Below, piece after piece: positions 7,961 to 15,400 of a stretch of 17,712 bases of DNA. The translations under genes and the position numbers were made by a program. A model generated the notes under the pieces. It was not told where the DNA came from. It was given only the letters and a program-made list of their open reading frames with translations, and searched no databases. Numbering within the stretch: the stretch's first letter is position 1; each line of letters starts with the position of its first letter. The stretch is from Bacteroidales bacterium. GTDB lineage: Bacteria > Bacteroidota > Bacteroidia > Bacteroidales > UBA932. The stretch spans positions 1-17,712 of the forward strand of contig JAFRPH010000033.1 in NCBI GenBank assembly GCA_017429205.1. The letters run 5' to 3'.

Positions 7961-9144
7961 TTCGAGCTTGTCGAGAAATCTATCGAATCCACCGTCGCCC
8001 GGATCGTCCCGTCGGCGAACCGGACGCCGATCCGGTCCCCGGCCGCGACCGGCACCACGCTCTTGAGGACCTTTCCGTCCCCGCCCGTGACGAGGGCGTA
8101 GCCCATCGACAGGATCTTCCGGGGGTCGGACGCCTTGATGAGGGCCTCCTTCAGGTCCAGGGCCGCCCGCGCCCGGTCGATGCGCGCGCCGACCGCGAAG
8201 CGGAGCCGCTGCGCGAGGGAATCGACCTTCCGGAGCATCCCGCCCAGGCGGTCGGCGACCGCCCGGCGGACGCGGGCCTGCAGGTCGTCCAGCAGGGCGT
8301 CTTCCGCGGCATAGGCGTCCAGGAACAGGTCCGCCAGGGCCGTGGGCGTTTTCACGGAGCGGTTCGCCACAAGGTCCGCGATGTGAAAGTCGCGGTCGTG
8401 GCCGATCGCAGTGACCACCGGCGCCGCGCAGGTGGCGATGGCCACCGCCAGGTCGTAATCGTCAAAGCAGGCCAGGTCCATTTCCGAACCGCCGCCTCGC
8501 AGGATCAGGATGGCGTCGCAGGGATGCTCCTGCGCCTCCGCCAGGGCGGCGATGATGGAGGCCGGCGCCTGCTCGCCCTGCATCAGGGCTTCGTACAGGT
8601 CCAGCCGGAAAGCGTAGCCCGCCTCGTTCTCCAGCAGGTGGCGCCGGAAATCGCCGTATCCCGCCGCGGTCTTGGACGTGATGACGGCCAGGCGGTACGG
8701 CAGGCGCGGAATCGCCAGCTCCTGCTGCATCTCCAGGTAACCGCCGGCGGTGAGCTTCTCGATGGCCTTCTTCTTCGCCAGCGCCTGCTCCCCCACCGTG
8801 AAGGCCGGGTCGATGTCGTCGATGAACAGGGACATCCCGAACATCTCGCTGAAACTGACCTGCACGCGCACGAGGACCGTGATGCCGGCCTGCAGCGGCT
8901 GGCCGGACTCCTGCTCGAAGAAGGCCTTCAGCTGCGGGAAATTCCATTTCCAGATCATCGCCCGGATATCGGCCACGGGCTTCCCGCGGTCGCTCTGGGT
9001 CAGGGTCAGATAGCAGTGTCCATTGGCCCGGGGACTCCAGGAACCGATTTCCGCCTTCACCCAATAGCGCCCCGGGAAAGCGTCCTCGACCCCTTCCTTC
9101 ACGCGCGCGAGCAGCTCGGCCAGTTCCAGATAGTCCCTTGCCAT
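7957..9144 (-). CDS. xseA: Exodeoxyribonuclease VII large subunit
   Basis: 395-residue catalytic subunit of exonuclease VII. The N-terminal OB fold (about 1-110, with WVKAEIGSWSPRANGHCYLTL) binds single-stranded DNA. The catalytic domain has VITSKTAAGYGDF (154-166), LRGGGSEMDLACFDDYDLA (215-233), IGHDRD (247-252) and the TPTA segment (266-269), all strongly conserved in XseA. The C-terminal part is helical (DLQARVRRAVADRLGGMLRKVDSLAQRL), as expected for the coiled region that binds XseB. The protein is at the short end of the family but looks complete. The start is 10 bases downstream of the acyltransferase stop, and its TGA overlaps the xseB start. Confidence 0.96.
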   Translation of the reverse strand: MARDYLELAELLARVKEGVEDAFPGRYWVKAEIGSWSPRANGHCYLTLTQSDRGKPVADIRAMIWKWNFPQLKAFFEQESGQPLQAGITVLVRVQVSFSEMFGMSLFIDDIDPAFTVGEQALAKKKAIEKLTAGGYLEMQQELAIPRLPYRLAVITSKTAAGYGDFRRHLLENEAGYAFRLDLYEALMQGEQAPASIIAALAEAQEHPCDAILILRGGGSEMDLACFDDYDLAVAIATCAAPVVTAIGHDRDFHIADLVANRSVKTPTALADLFLDAYAAEDALLDDLQARVRRAVADRLGGMLRKVDSLAQRLRFAVGARIDRARAALDLKEALIKASDPRKILSMGYALVTGGDGKVLKSVVPVAAGDRIGVRFADGTIRATVDSIDFSTSSK

Positions 9145-9154
9145 ATTCAGAAGG

Positions 9155-10321
9155 TTAGCCGATCAACCACTTCCCCACCTTCGGAATCCTTTGCACCAGC
9201 ACGCAGAAAAGCGCCGTGCCGCAGAAGGAAAGGAGGGCGATCGCGAAGATTTGTACCGGCGTCGTCCAGATGCCCAGGACGCCGTCCGCGCCCAGGCCGA
9301 GCGCATCCCGGATCCAGCCGGAAACCACGCTCAGGAGAAGCAGGTGACACAAGTACATGCCATAGCTGGCCTTGGAGACCGGGAGCAGGACGTGTTCGTA
9401 GAACTTGTCGCCCCTTTCGATCTTCCGGGACAGCAGGATCCAGGCGATGGCCATCAGGGCCACGCCCAGCGTATCATTCAGCCAAGGTCCCTCCCACAGG
9501 GCCGCCAGGCCGACCGGTCCTTCGATCGGGAAAACGCCCTTGCAGTCCGCCCAGACGCGGGTCAGGAACCCGACATTGCAGATGGCGAAGCCCGCAAGGA
9601 ACAGCGGGACGGCCCAGGCCAAGGTCTTTCCCCAGGACAGTTTGCCGACGAATTTCCGGAAATACAGGCCCAAGAGGAGATAGCCGACAAAACCGCTCAG
9701 GTAGTAGAACACGCCATAGGTGTTCCAGCTGGCCTCGCCCCAGAGGGGATATTTCGCCGGATTCGGAATGCCGGAAGGGCCGTACATCACGGGCGCGGGA
9801 CCGCCCGCCCACTGGCGGATGAACGGGATGAGGGTCGTGAAGAGCCAGATCCCCAGATACACCTGGAGTTCGCGCTTCCCCACTTTCTCCGCCCATGGCG
9901 ACAGGAGCGGCATGATCAGATACAGGCCCACGAGCATATACACGAACCACAGGTGGCCGGCCGCATAGTTGAAGTTCAGCAGCAGGTCCTTGAAGTTCTG
10001 CACGGGTTCGCCCCACACGAGGGCGTAGACGACGGTCCAGACGAGGAACGGAAGGAGAATCCGCGCCGCCCGCCGGCGGAAGAACTCGCCGGCGGGATAG
10101 TGCAGCGGGAACTGGAGGTAGCTGGAGGCTACGACGAACAAGGCCACGCAAGCCCGCGGAATCACGTTCAGGACGGACACCCAGAGGGCGTCGGCCTTCG
10201 TGAGGATCAGCGAGCCCTCGCCGCCCAGGTAGAACGGCTCGCAGCTGTGCGTCATCATCACCAGGAAGCAGGCCACGACCCGCATCCAGTCGATCCATAT
10301 TTCTCGCCGGGCCGGGTCCAT
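9155..10321 (-). CDS. Membrane acyltransferase, acyltransferase-3 (OafA/WecH-like) family
   Basis: 388-residue polytopic inner-membrane protein with about ten hydrophobic segments. Acyltransferase-3 features are IDWMRVVACFLVMMTHS near the N-terminus with the conserved His25, RRRAARILLPFLVW after the second helix, HLWFVYMLVGLYLIMPLL in the middle, and SKASYGMYLCHLLLLS near the end. The family moves acyl groups, often acetyl or succinyl, onto surface polysaccharides, lipids or peptidoglycan; the substrate here is unknown. A segment that is usually a Ser-Gly pair in relatives reads VASSYL. The ATG at 10321 is one base after the nadE TGA, so it is co-transcribed with housekeeping genes rather than with a recognisable polysaccharide locus. 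Confidence 0.85.
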   Translation of the reverse strand: MDPARREIWIDWMRVVACFLVMMTHSCEPFYLGGEGSLILTKADALWVSVLNVIPRACVALFVVASSYLQFPLHYPAGEFFRRRAARILLPFLVWTVVYALVWGEPVQNFKDLLLNFNYAAGHLWFVYMLVGLYLIMPLLSPWAEKVGKRELQVYLGIWLFTTLIPFIRQWAGGPAPVMYGPSGIPNPAKYPLWGEASWNTYGVFYYLSGFVGYLLLGLYFRKFVGKLSWGKTLAWAVPLFLAGFAICNVGFLTRVWADCKGVFPIEGPVGLAALWEGPWLNDTLGVALMAIAWILLSRKIERGDKFYEHVLLPVSKASYGMYLCHLLLLSVVSGWIRDALGLGADGVLGIWTTPVQIFAIALLSFCGTALFCVLVQRIPKVGKWLIG

Positions 10322-10322
10322 G

Positions 10323-11060
10323 TCAGATTTCGGGGTCGAAGTGCGGGATGGGCTTGAGCTTGAAGAGGTTCATCACGTGCTTGCGGTCGATGAGCGCCTT
10401 CGTGTCCGGGTCCTCGCACACGCCGGTGCGGATGTAGCGGTCCAGGACGGCGTAGGTGAACCCGAGGTTGTCCTCGTCGGTCTTGCCGCAGAGGCCGTCG
10501 GACGGGGTTTTCTCCACGAGGTCCACGGGCAGGCCGAGTTCCTTGCCGATGGCGACGACTTCCTGCACGGTGAGGCCGCCGAGGGGCGAGAAGTCGCCCG
10601 CGGCGTCGCCGTAGCGCGTGCTGTAGCCCACCCAGTCCTCGGAGAGGTTGCAGGTGTTGGCCACGCGGCCGTTGTTGGACTGGGAGACGGCGTACAGGGC
10701 CGTCATCCGCAGGCGCGGGGCCATGTTGATGCGGGTCTGGGCCGACGCCTCGTGACCGAGTTTCAGCTCCACCTCCGCCATCAGGGCGTCGTACGCCGCA
10801 CCGATGTTCACGTCGTACCGTTTGATGCCCAGGTGGTTGATGAGGCGGATGGAATCGTCGATGTCCGGCTGGACGCCGTTGGGCATCGTCACGCCGATCA
10901 CGCGGTCCACGCCGAGGGCCTCCACGCAGAGGCCGGCCACGACGGAACTGTCCTTGCCGCCGGAAATGCCGATGACGGCATTGCAGCCCGGGCCGTTCTC
11001 CTCGAACCAGTCCCGGATCCACTGGACGCACGCGTCCTTGGTTTTCTTCACGTCAAACAT
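10323..11060 (-). CDS. nadE: NAD synthetase, ammonia-dependent type
   Basis: 245-residue enzyme for the last step of NAD synthesis, converting deamido-NAD with ATP and ammonia to NAD. The ATP-pyrophosphatase loop is SGGKDSS (33-39). The substrate-site segments are TRINMAPRLRMTALYAVS, NTCNLSEDWVGYSTRYGDAAGDF plus LGGLT, and TPSDGLCGKTDEDNLGF. No glutaminase domain is present, so it depends on free ammonia or a separate partner. The start is 3 bases after the der stop, and the stop is one base before the acyltransferase ATG. Length is close to other short NadE proteins. Confidence 0.95.
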   Translation of the reverse strand: MFDVKKTKDACVQWIRDWFEENGPGCNAVIGISGGKDSSVVAGLCVEALGVDRVIGVTMPNGVQPDIDDSIRLINHLGIKRYDVNIGAAYDALMAEVELKLGHEASAQTRINMAPRLRMTALYAVSQSNNGRVANTCNLSEDWVGYSTRYGDAAGDFSPLGGLTVQEVVAIGKELGLPVDLVEKTPSDGLCGKTDEDNLGFTYAVLDRYIRTGVCEDPDTKALIDRKHVMNLFKLKPIPHFDPEI

Positions 11061-11063
11061 AGT

Positions 11064-12371
11064 CTATTTCGCTCGGGTATACACTTGGATGGGGCAGCCG
11101 GTGAAGTCGAAGTGCTGGCGGAGCTTGTTCTCCAGGAAGCGCTTGTACGGGTCCTTCACCCACTGCGGCAGGTTGCAGAAGAAGGCGAACTGCGGGGTCC
11201 GGGTGGGCAGCTGCGTGACGTACTTGATCTTCACGTACTTGCCCTTCCAGGCCGGCGGCGGGTAGTTCTCGATCTCCGGGAGCATCGCGTCGTTCAGCTC
11301 GGAGGTGGGGATGCGGCGGCCCATGTTCTCCGCCACGTGGGCGGCGGCGTTCAGCACCTCCAGGATGCGCTGCTTGTTGATGACCGAGGTGAACACGATG
11401 GGAATGTCGTTGAACGGCGCCAGGCGGGCCTTCAGGGCCTCCGTGTAGTCGCGCATCGTGTTGGACTCCTTCTCGAAGAGGTCCCACTTGTTCACGACGA
11501 TGACGCAGCCCTTGCGGTTCTTCTGGATGATGTTGAAGATGTTCATGTCCTGCGCCTCCATCCCGAGGGTGGCGTCGATCATCAGGATGCACACGTCGGA
11601 ATGCTCGATGGTGCGCATCGCCCGGAGGACGGAGTAGAACTCCAGGTCCTCGGTGACTTTCGCCCGCTTGCGCATGCCGGCGGTGTCGACCAGCATGAAC
11701 TCGTGGCCGAACTTGTTGTAGTAGGTGGAGATGGAATCCCGCGTGGTGCCCGCGACGGGCGTCACGATGTTCCGCTCCTCGCCCAGCAGGGCGTTCGTCA
11801 GCGAGGACTTGCCCACGTTCGGCCGTCCGACGATGGCGATGTGCGGGATGTCGGAATGGTCGTCCTCCTCCGGAACGTCCTTCGGGAGCACCTTGACGAT
11901 CTCGTCCAGGAGGTCGCCGGTGCCGGAGCCGTTGGCCGCGGAGATGGTCCAGACCTCGCCGAGACCCAGGCCGTAGAAGTCGTACGCGTCGTACATCTTC
12001 TCGCCCGAGTCGACCTTGTTCACGCACAGGACGACGGGCTTCTTGGACCGGCGCAGGAGGTCCGCGATCTCCGCGTCATAGTCGGTGATGCCGGTCTGCG
12101 CCTCGCACATGAAGAGGACCACGTCGGCCTCCTCCACGGCGATGACCACCTGGCGGCGGATGGCGTCCTCGAAGACGTCGTCCGAATTGGAGGTGTAACC
12201 GCCGGTGTCCACCACCGAGAACTCGGTGCCGCACCATTCGCACTTGCCGTAATGGCGGTCGCGGGTCACGCCCGCCGTCTCATCGACGATGGCCTGACGC
12301 ATGCCCACAAGGCGGTTGAAAAGGGTCGATTTGCCCACATTGGGCCTTCCTACGATCGCTACTAATGCCAT
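11064..12371 (-). CDS. der: Ribosome biogenesis GTPase Der (EngA)
   Basis: 435-residue tandem GTPase needed for 50S subunit maturation, essential in the bacteria where it has been tested. G domain 1 has GRPNVGKS (8-15), DTGG (55-58) and NKVD (118-121). G domain 2 has GRPNVGKS (182-189), DTAG (229-232) and NKWD (294-297). The last 110 or so residues form the KH-like RNA-binding domain, ending in [39 protein letters not shown] sequence typical of Der. The ATG at 12371 opens directly with [15 protein letters not shown]. It follows the EptA-like gene by 17 bases and has a Bacteroidetes-type -7 box just upstream, so it may have its own promoter as well as read-through. Confidence 0.97.
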   Translation of the reverse strand: MALVAIVGRPNVGKSTLFNRLVGMRQAIVDETAGVTRDRHYGKCEWCGTEFSVVDTGGYTSNSDDVFEDAIRRQVVIAVEEADVVLFMCEAQTGITDYDAEIADLLRRSKKPVVLCVNKVDSGEKMYDAYDFYGLGLGEVWTISAANGSGTGDLLDEIVKVLPKDVPEEDDHSDIPHIAIVGRPNVGKSSLTNALLGEERNIVTPVAGTTRDSISTYYNKFGHEFMLVDTAGMRKRAKVTEDLEFYSVLRAMRTIEHSDVCILMIDATLGMEAQDMNIFNIIQKNRKGCVIVVNKWDLFEKESNTMRDYTEALKARLAPFNDIPIVFTSVINKQRILEVLNAAAHVAENMGRRIPTSELNDAMLPEIENYPPPAWKGKYVKIKYVTQLPTRTPQFAFFCNLPQWVKDPYKRFLENKLRQHFDFTGCPIQVYTRAK

Positions 12372-12388
12372 ATCTCAATCAATCTTAC

Positions 12389-13909
12389 TTAGTCTTCAAA
12401 TATACTGAAATTCTCGTCAAAAATGGGACTTTCCACGCCGAAAAAGTCCAAAACCGTATGGAATACGTGGTGCTGGCCGATTTTCGGGAGATCTTTCATC
12501 CGGAGGGAGGGGTCCGAGGTCCAGACGACGAAGGGGATTTCCAGCTGTTCGCGGGGGGCCATCGAGTACGGGACCCCGTGCATATACAGGTTGTTCTCGC
12601 CGAGGGACTCGCCGTGGTCCGAGACGAAGAGGACGCAGCCCCGGCGGCCGGTCTCCCGCACGATGTCGATCACCGTGTGGACGATCCAGTCCGTGTAGAC
12701 GATGCTGTTGTCATAGGCGTTGAACAGCTCCTCCTGGCTCACCTTGGACATCTCCACGGTGCTGCTGACGGGGGTGAACACCTCGAATTCCGGCGGATAG
12801 TTCGTGTTGTAGGACGGCCCGTGGTTCGTATAGGTGTGGAGCACGCCGAACACCTGGTCCTTGCCGCCCGCGAGGATTTCGTCCTTCAGGCCGACGAGAA
12901 GGTCACCGTCGTACTTGCCGCTCGTTTCGGGCAGCCGCTTCCGGAGGTCGCCGATGGTTTCGTAGGAGCGCACGTGCACCGGGGGCTCGCCCCAGTTGCT
13001 GGTGCGCCAGAACACATCGATCCCGGTTCGGTACAGGTAGTTCGGCAGGATCTCGTAAAGTTCGTCCGCATCCTTGTATTCCAGGATGGCTTTCACGCCG
13101 GCGGCGGTATAGGTGGCGGAAGCGTCGGCCACATAGGCCTTGACACTGTCCTTCACCGTGTACGGATTCGTCTCCTTGGGATAGCCGTACAGGGAGAAAT
13201 GGTCCCGCCGGGCGGACTCGCCGATGACGAGGATGCACACGGCCGGGCTGTCGTCCGTGAGCGTCGCGTCCGGCAGCGGGATTTCCTGGACATTCTTCCG
13301 CTTTTCGGCCGCCTGGTAGCGGAAGGAGTTGACGATATAGGACCACGGCATCAGGAGGCTGCCGAGTTCCGTGGAGTTGCGGTCGATCCAGGGCCAGTTC
13401 TTCATGTTTCCGAACACGAGCACGAGGAGGGCCGCCACGCAGCCGCCGAGCCAGCCCAGGAGCCGTTTCCAGGAGCCGTACTCCACCTTCCGCCTGAAGA
13501 CGTAGATGCAAGGCACCACGCACAGCAGGAGGATGTACAGGATGAACGAGAAGGAGAAGAAGCCCGACGCCTCGGAATACTGCGTCCGGAACACGTTGCC
13601 CATCATCTCGTCCGTCACGAGCACGTCGTAGTTGTTCACGAAATAGAGCATCACGGCGTCCCCGAACAGGGTGAACGCCACGATGCACTTGCCCACGAAC
13701 CGGAGCAGCCACACCAGCAGGTAATACAGCAGAAAGTCCAGCACGAGCAGCAGCAGGGCCGCCGTCACGGCGATGACGACGCCGTTCGTGCCGGCCTCCA
13801 CGTTCGCGAACAGATGCCGGAAGAACGGCACGTGAAACGCCACGAGCGTGAAAACGGCGAGCACGAGGCTCCAGACCGCCAGGGAGACTTTCTTATCGGG
13901 TTTGTTCAT
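12389..13909 (-). CDS. EptA-like phosphoethanolamine transferase (membrane sulfatase-fold enzyme)
   Basis: 506-residue inner-membrane enzyme with about five N-terminal membrane segments (roughly 9-30, 43-70, 73-91, 119-138, 150-166) and a C-terminal alkaline-phosphatase-fold domain expected in the periplasm. Family motifs are VIGESARRDHFSLYGYPKETNP (228-249) with metal ligand Glu231, ASATYTAAG (263-271) where Thr266 fits the nucleophile position, NHG (362-364), YDNSIVYTDWIV (399-410), SDHGESLGE (430-438) with Asp431/His432, and MHG (443-445). Characterised relatives transfer phosphoethanolamine to lipid A or other envelope glycans; the acceptor here is unknown. The ATG at 13909 overlaps the PHP gene TGA in an ATGA, implying coupled synthesis. 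Confidence 0.87.
   Translation of the reverse strand: MNKPDKKVSLAVWSLVLAVFTLVAFHVPFFRHLFANVEAGTNGVVIAVTAALLLLVLDFLLYYLLVWLLRFVGKCIVAFTLFGDAVMLYFVNNYDVLVTDEMMGNVFRTQYSEASGFFSFSFILYILLLCVVPCIYVFRRKVEYGSWKRLLGWLGGCVAALLVLVFGNMKNWPWIDRNSTELGSLLMPWSYIVNSFRYQAAEKRKNVQEIPLPDATLTDDSPAVCILVIGESARRDHFSLYGYPKETNPYTVKDSVKAYVADASATYTAAGVKAILEYKDADELYEILPNYLYRTGIDVFWRTSNWGEPPVHVRSYETIGDLRKRLPETSGKYDGDLLVGLKDEILAGGKDQVFGVLHTYTNHGPSYNTNYPPEFEVFTPVSSTVEMSKVSQEELFNAYDNSIVYTDWIVHTVIDIVRETGRRGCVLFVSDHGESLGENNLYMHGVPYSMAPREQLEIPFVVWTSDPSLRMKDLPKIGQHHVFHTVLDFFGVESPIFDENFSIFED
12397..12404 (-). promoter_or_regulatory. Possible -7 promoter box for der
   Basis: TATATTTG matches TAnnTTTG. It lies in the last codons of the EptA-like gene, 25 bases upstream of the der ATG, which would give a leader of about 20 bases. 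The nearest upstream TTTG is only 13 bases away, shorter than the usual spacing, so the -33 element is missing or weak. It would allow der to be expressed independently of the envelope genes. Confidence 0.4.
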
Positions 13910-15150
13910 CGTTTAAGAAGGTATTTGAGCCACAGCCGCACGGTTTCTCCGAAGAGGAAGAGCAGCAGCAGGTTGTACAGGATCGTCCAGACGACGCTCA
14001 CCCGCTGGGGACTGTCGTCGAAGGGGCTGTCCGCGAGGATGGCGTCATACCGGGCGAAGGGGTTGGAATAGATGACCTCGCCCTCGGGGAAAAAGGCCGT
14101 CAGGCGGGCGTAGGCGTCCTCCGGGCGCATCGGATAGGCGATGCTGTCGCAGCGCTCCACCAGCGCGAGCGTCCGGTGGTCCTGGCCGGTCACGCGGATG
14201 CTGTCCGCCGGCTCGGACACGGTCATATGGATGGTATCCCCGCGCATGCCGATGGCTTTCACGAAAGGAAGCTCCCGGTTCTTCGCGTACTTGACGTCCC
14301 AATCGCCGTGGCCGTAGTCCGGCACTCGCATCGCATAGAAACCGCCGCCGAGGAGGGTCTTTTTCAGGTCCTCATAGCGGCCGGAAGGCGTGCACAGGAA
14401 ATTGCAGCGGACGGCGATGTTCACGGAATTGTCGATGTGGTGGAAGTCGTCGTTCGCGAGGCCGAAGCTGTAGTGGCCCGCGCTCAGCGCCCAGTCCCAG
14501 TATTCGTTCTCCGTGCTGATCCCGGTGTCCAGCTCCATCATCTCGTAGCCGGAGAGGGCTTCCATATGGCTCCGGGACATGCCCACGGTCCGGTAGGGAT
14601 GGTTGATCTGGATGAAATCCGAACGCTTCGCGAGCCGGTCCAGCTCGAACTGCTTCTGGGAGGCCAGCAGCGGCAGGAGCGGGTCGTAATGGACCACCCG
14701 GTCGCTTCCGAACACCAGCTTGTGGAACTTGAAGGGGCTGTAGCCCTGCTCGTACACATTGACCTGGAGTGTGGAATCGAAAGGATGCCGGGTGATTTCG
14801 TTATGGTTGGAGAAGGTGACAATGTCGTACCCGAAGCGTTCGTACTCCGCATATGTCTCGTCCGGCCATTCCTCGCACTCGTTCGGCGGGAAGGGGCCCT
14901 TGACGCGGGTATGCGTGTGGAGGTTCGTCCGTTTCCAGCAGTACGCCGTGTCCAGGTTCCGGTACGGATTGAAGATGTCCGGGCCGCTGAAAGGCTGCGG
15001 CGCGCGGAAGTCGTAGATGGGGCTGACGGAGGTCGCTAGGACCGCCAGGAACAGCAAAACCAGGACGGAATAGACAATCTTGAGCAGGATGCGACCCATC
15101 CTGCTCAAGACATGACCTTTATTTGCGTGGTGTGTGCGGTTCTCCTTCAT
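13906..15150 (-). CDS. Membrane-anchored PHP-domain phosphoesterase-like protein
   Basis: 414-residue protein from the ATG at 15150, one base after the upstream stop. An in-frame ATG at 15189 would add 13 residues and overlap that gene. A basic N-terminus precedes a membrane helix (about 21-42), and a second helix near the end (about 384-403) precedes LWLKYLLKR, so the central domain should lie outside the cytoplasm (inference). PHP metal-site motifs appear in order: LHTHT (77-81), SNHNE (114-118), INHPYR (182-187) and NDDFHH (233-238). PHP proteins are metal-dependent phosphoesterases; the substrate is unknown. The stop overlaps the EptA-like start. A perfect 14-bp hairpin lies in the 5' coding region. 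An internal ATG at 15099 (MGRILLKIVYS) is another possible start. Confidence 0.8.
   Translation of the reverse strand: MKENRTHHANKGHVLSRMGRILLKIVYSVLVLLFLAVLATSVSPIYDFRAPQPFSGPDIFNPYRNLDTAYCWKRTNLHTHTRVKGPFPPNECEEWPDETYAEYERFGYDIVTFSNHNEITRHPFDSTLQVNVYEQGYSPFKFHKLVFGSDRVVHYDPLLPLLASQKQFELDRLAKRSDFIQINHPYRTVGMSRSHMEALSGYEMMELDTGISTENEYWDWALSAGHYSFGLANDDFHHIDNSVNIAVRCNFLCTPSGRYEDLKKTLLGGGFYAMRVPDYGHGDWDVKYAKNRELPFVKAIGMRGDTIHMTVSEPADSIRVTGQDHRTLALVERCDSIAYPMRPEDAYARLTAFFPEGEVIYSNPFARYDAILADSPFDDSPQRVSVVWTILYNLLLLFLFGETVRLWLKYLLKR
15078..15110 (-). repeat. Perfect 14-bp hairpin inside the 5' end of the PHP gene
   Basis: On the plus strand, TCTTGAGCAGGATG (15078-15091), five loop bases, then CATCCTGCTCAAGA (15097-15110), an exact inverted repeat. 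In the mRNA it covers nucleotides 41-73 of the PHP coding sequence, encodes VLSRMGRILLK just before the membrane helix, and includes an internal ATG at 15099. No U-run follows it, so it does not look like a terminator. Confidence 0.75.
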
Positions 15151-15151
15151 C

Positions 15152-15400
15152 CTAATCTTTCCGGTATAATCCGCAGGATGCGCACGCATCCGAATAGTTC
15201 CCGTCGCATACCGTCTTCCCTTTTCGGGCCGCGAGCATTTCCAGCTCTTCCTCCTTCGCGCACTTGATGCCTCGCTTCCGCATCTCCGGGTTCGTGGATA
15301 TCTCCCCGTCCGGGAAGGGACGGTGGAAAAAGAAGATGTTCACTCCGAGCAGCAGCACGGCGAGCGCCACGAAGACGACGGCGGCGAGAAAGACTTTCAT
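15152..15400 (-). CDS. Small single-span membrane protein with four cysteines, function unknown
   Basis: 82 residues. A hydrophobic segment (about 3-25) probably acts as a membrane anchor or uncleaved signal. The remaining stretch has four cysteines, Cys47, Cys65, Cys73 and Cys76, the last two as CASC. The downstream part (RKRGIKCAKEEELEMLAARKGKTVC) is charged. Small Bacteroidetes proteins of this plan are often annotated only as membrane or secreted protein. The plan also recalls the NQR maturation factor NqrM (one helix and four Cys), but its GSCGG-type motif is absent, so I do not claim that. The ATG shares one base with the prs stop (TGATG) and the stop is one base before the PHP gene start, which supports it as a real gene. 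Confidence 0.75.
   Translation of the reverse strand: MKVFLAAVVFVALAVLLLGVNIFFFHRPFPDGEISTNPEMRKRGIKCAKEEELEMLAARKGKTVCDGNYSDACASCGLYRKD

Noticed and set aside
2542..9822. A plus-strand open frame of about 2,400 codons running antisense to four of the glycogen and exonuclease genes
   Set aside because: It is codon-aligned with the GT4, debranching, glgB and xseA genes beneath it. In that register it can only be stopped by the sense codons TTA, CTA or TCA, which GC-rich genes avoid. It begins just after a TCA near the GT4 end. The translation has no recognisable domain and is a repetitive mix of Val, Leu, Gly, His, Glu and Asp.
11054..11061. Minus-strand TATGTTTG matching the TAnnTTTG promoter box
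   Set aside because: It contains the nadE start codon itself, so transcription from it would begin inside nadE and could not make the full protein.
10320..12365. Plus-strand open frame (681 codons) antisense to nadE and der
   Set aside because: Codon-aligned shadow of two clearly real genes; no domain visible.
12389..13909. Calling the transferase an MCR-type colistin-resistance gene
   Set aside because: It shares only the general EptA-family metal and nucleophile motifs, lies in a housekeeping operon with no mobile elements, and Bacteroidetes carry chromosomal members of this family. No resistance claim is supported.
15078..15110. The 14-bp hairpin as an intrinsic terminator
   Set aside because: It lies within the PHP coding sequence and is followed by ATTGTCTATT rather than a run of U, so termination is unlikely.
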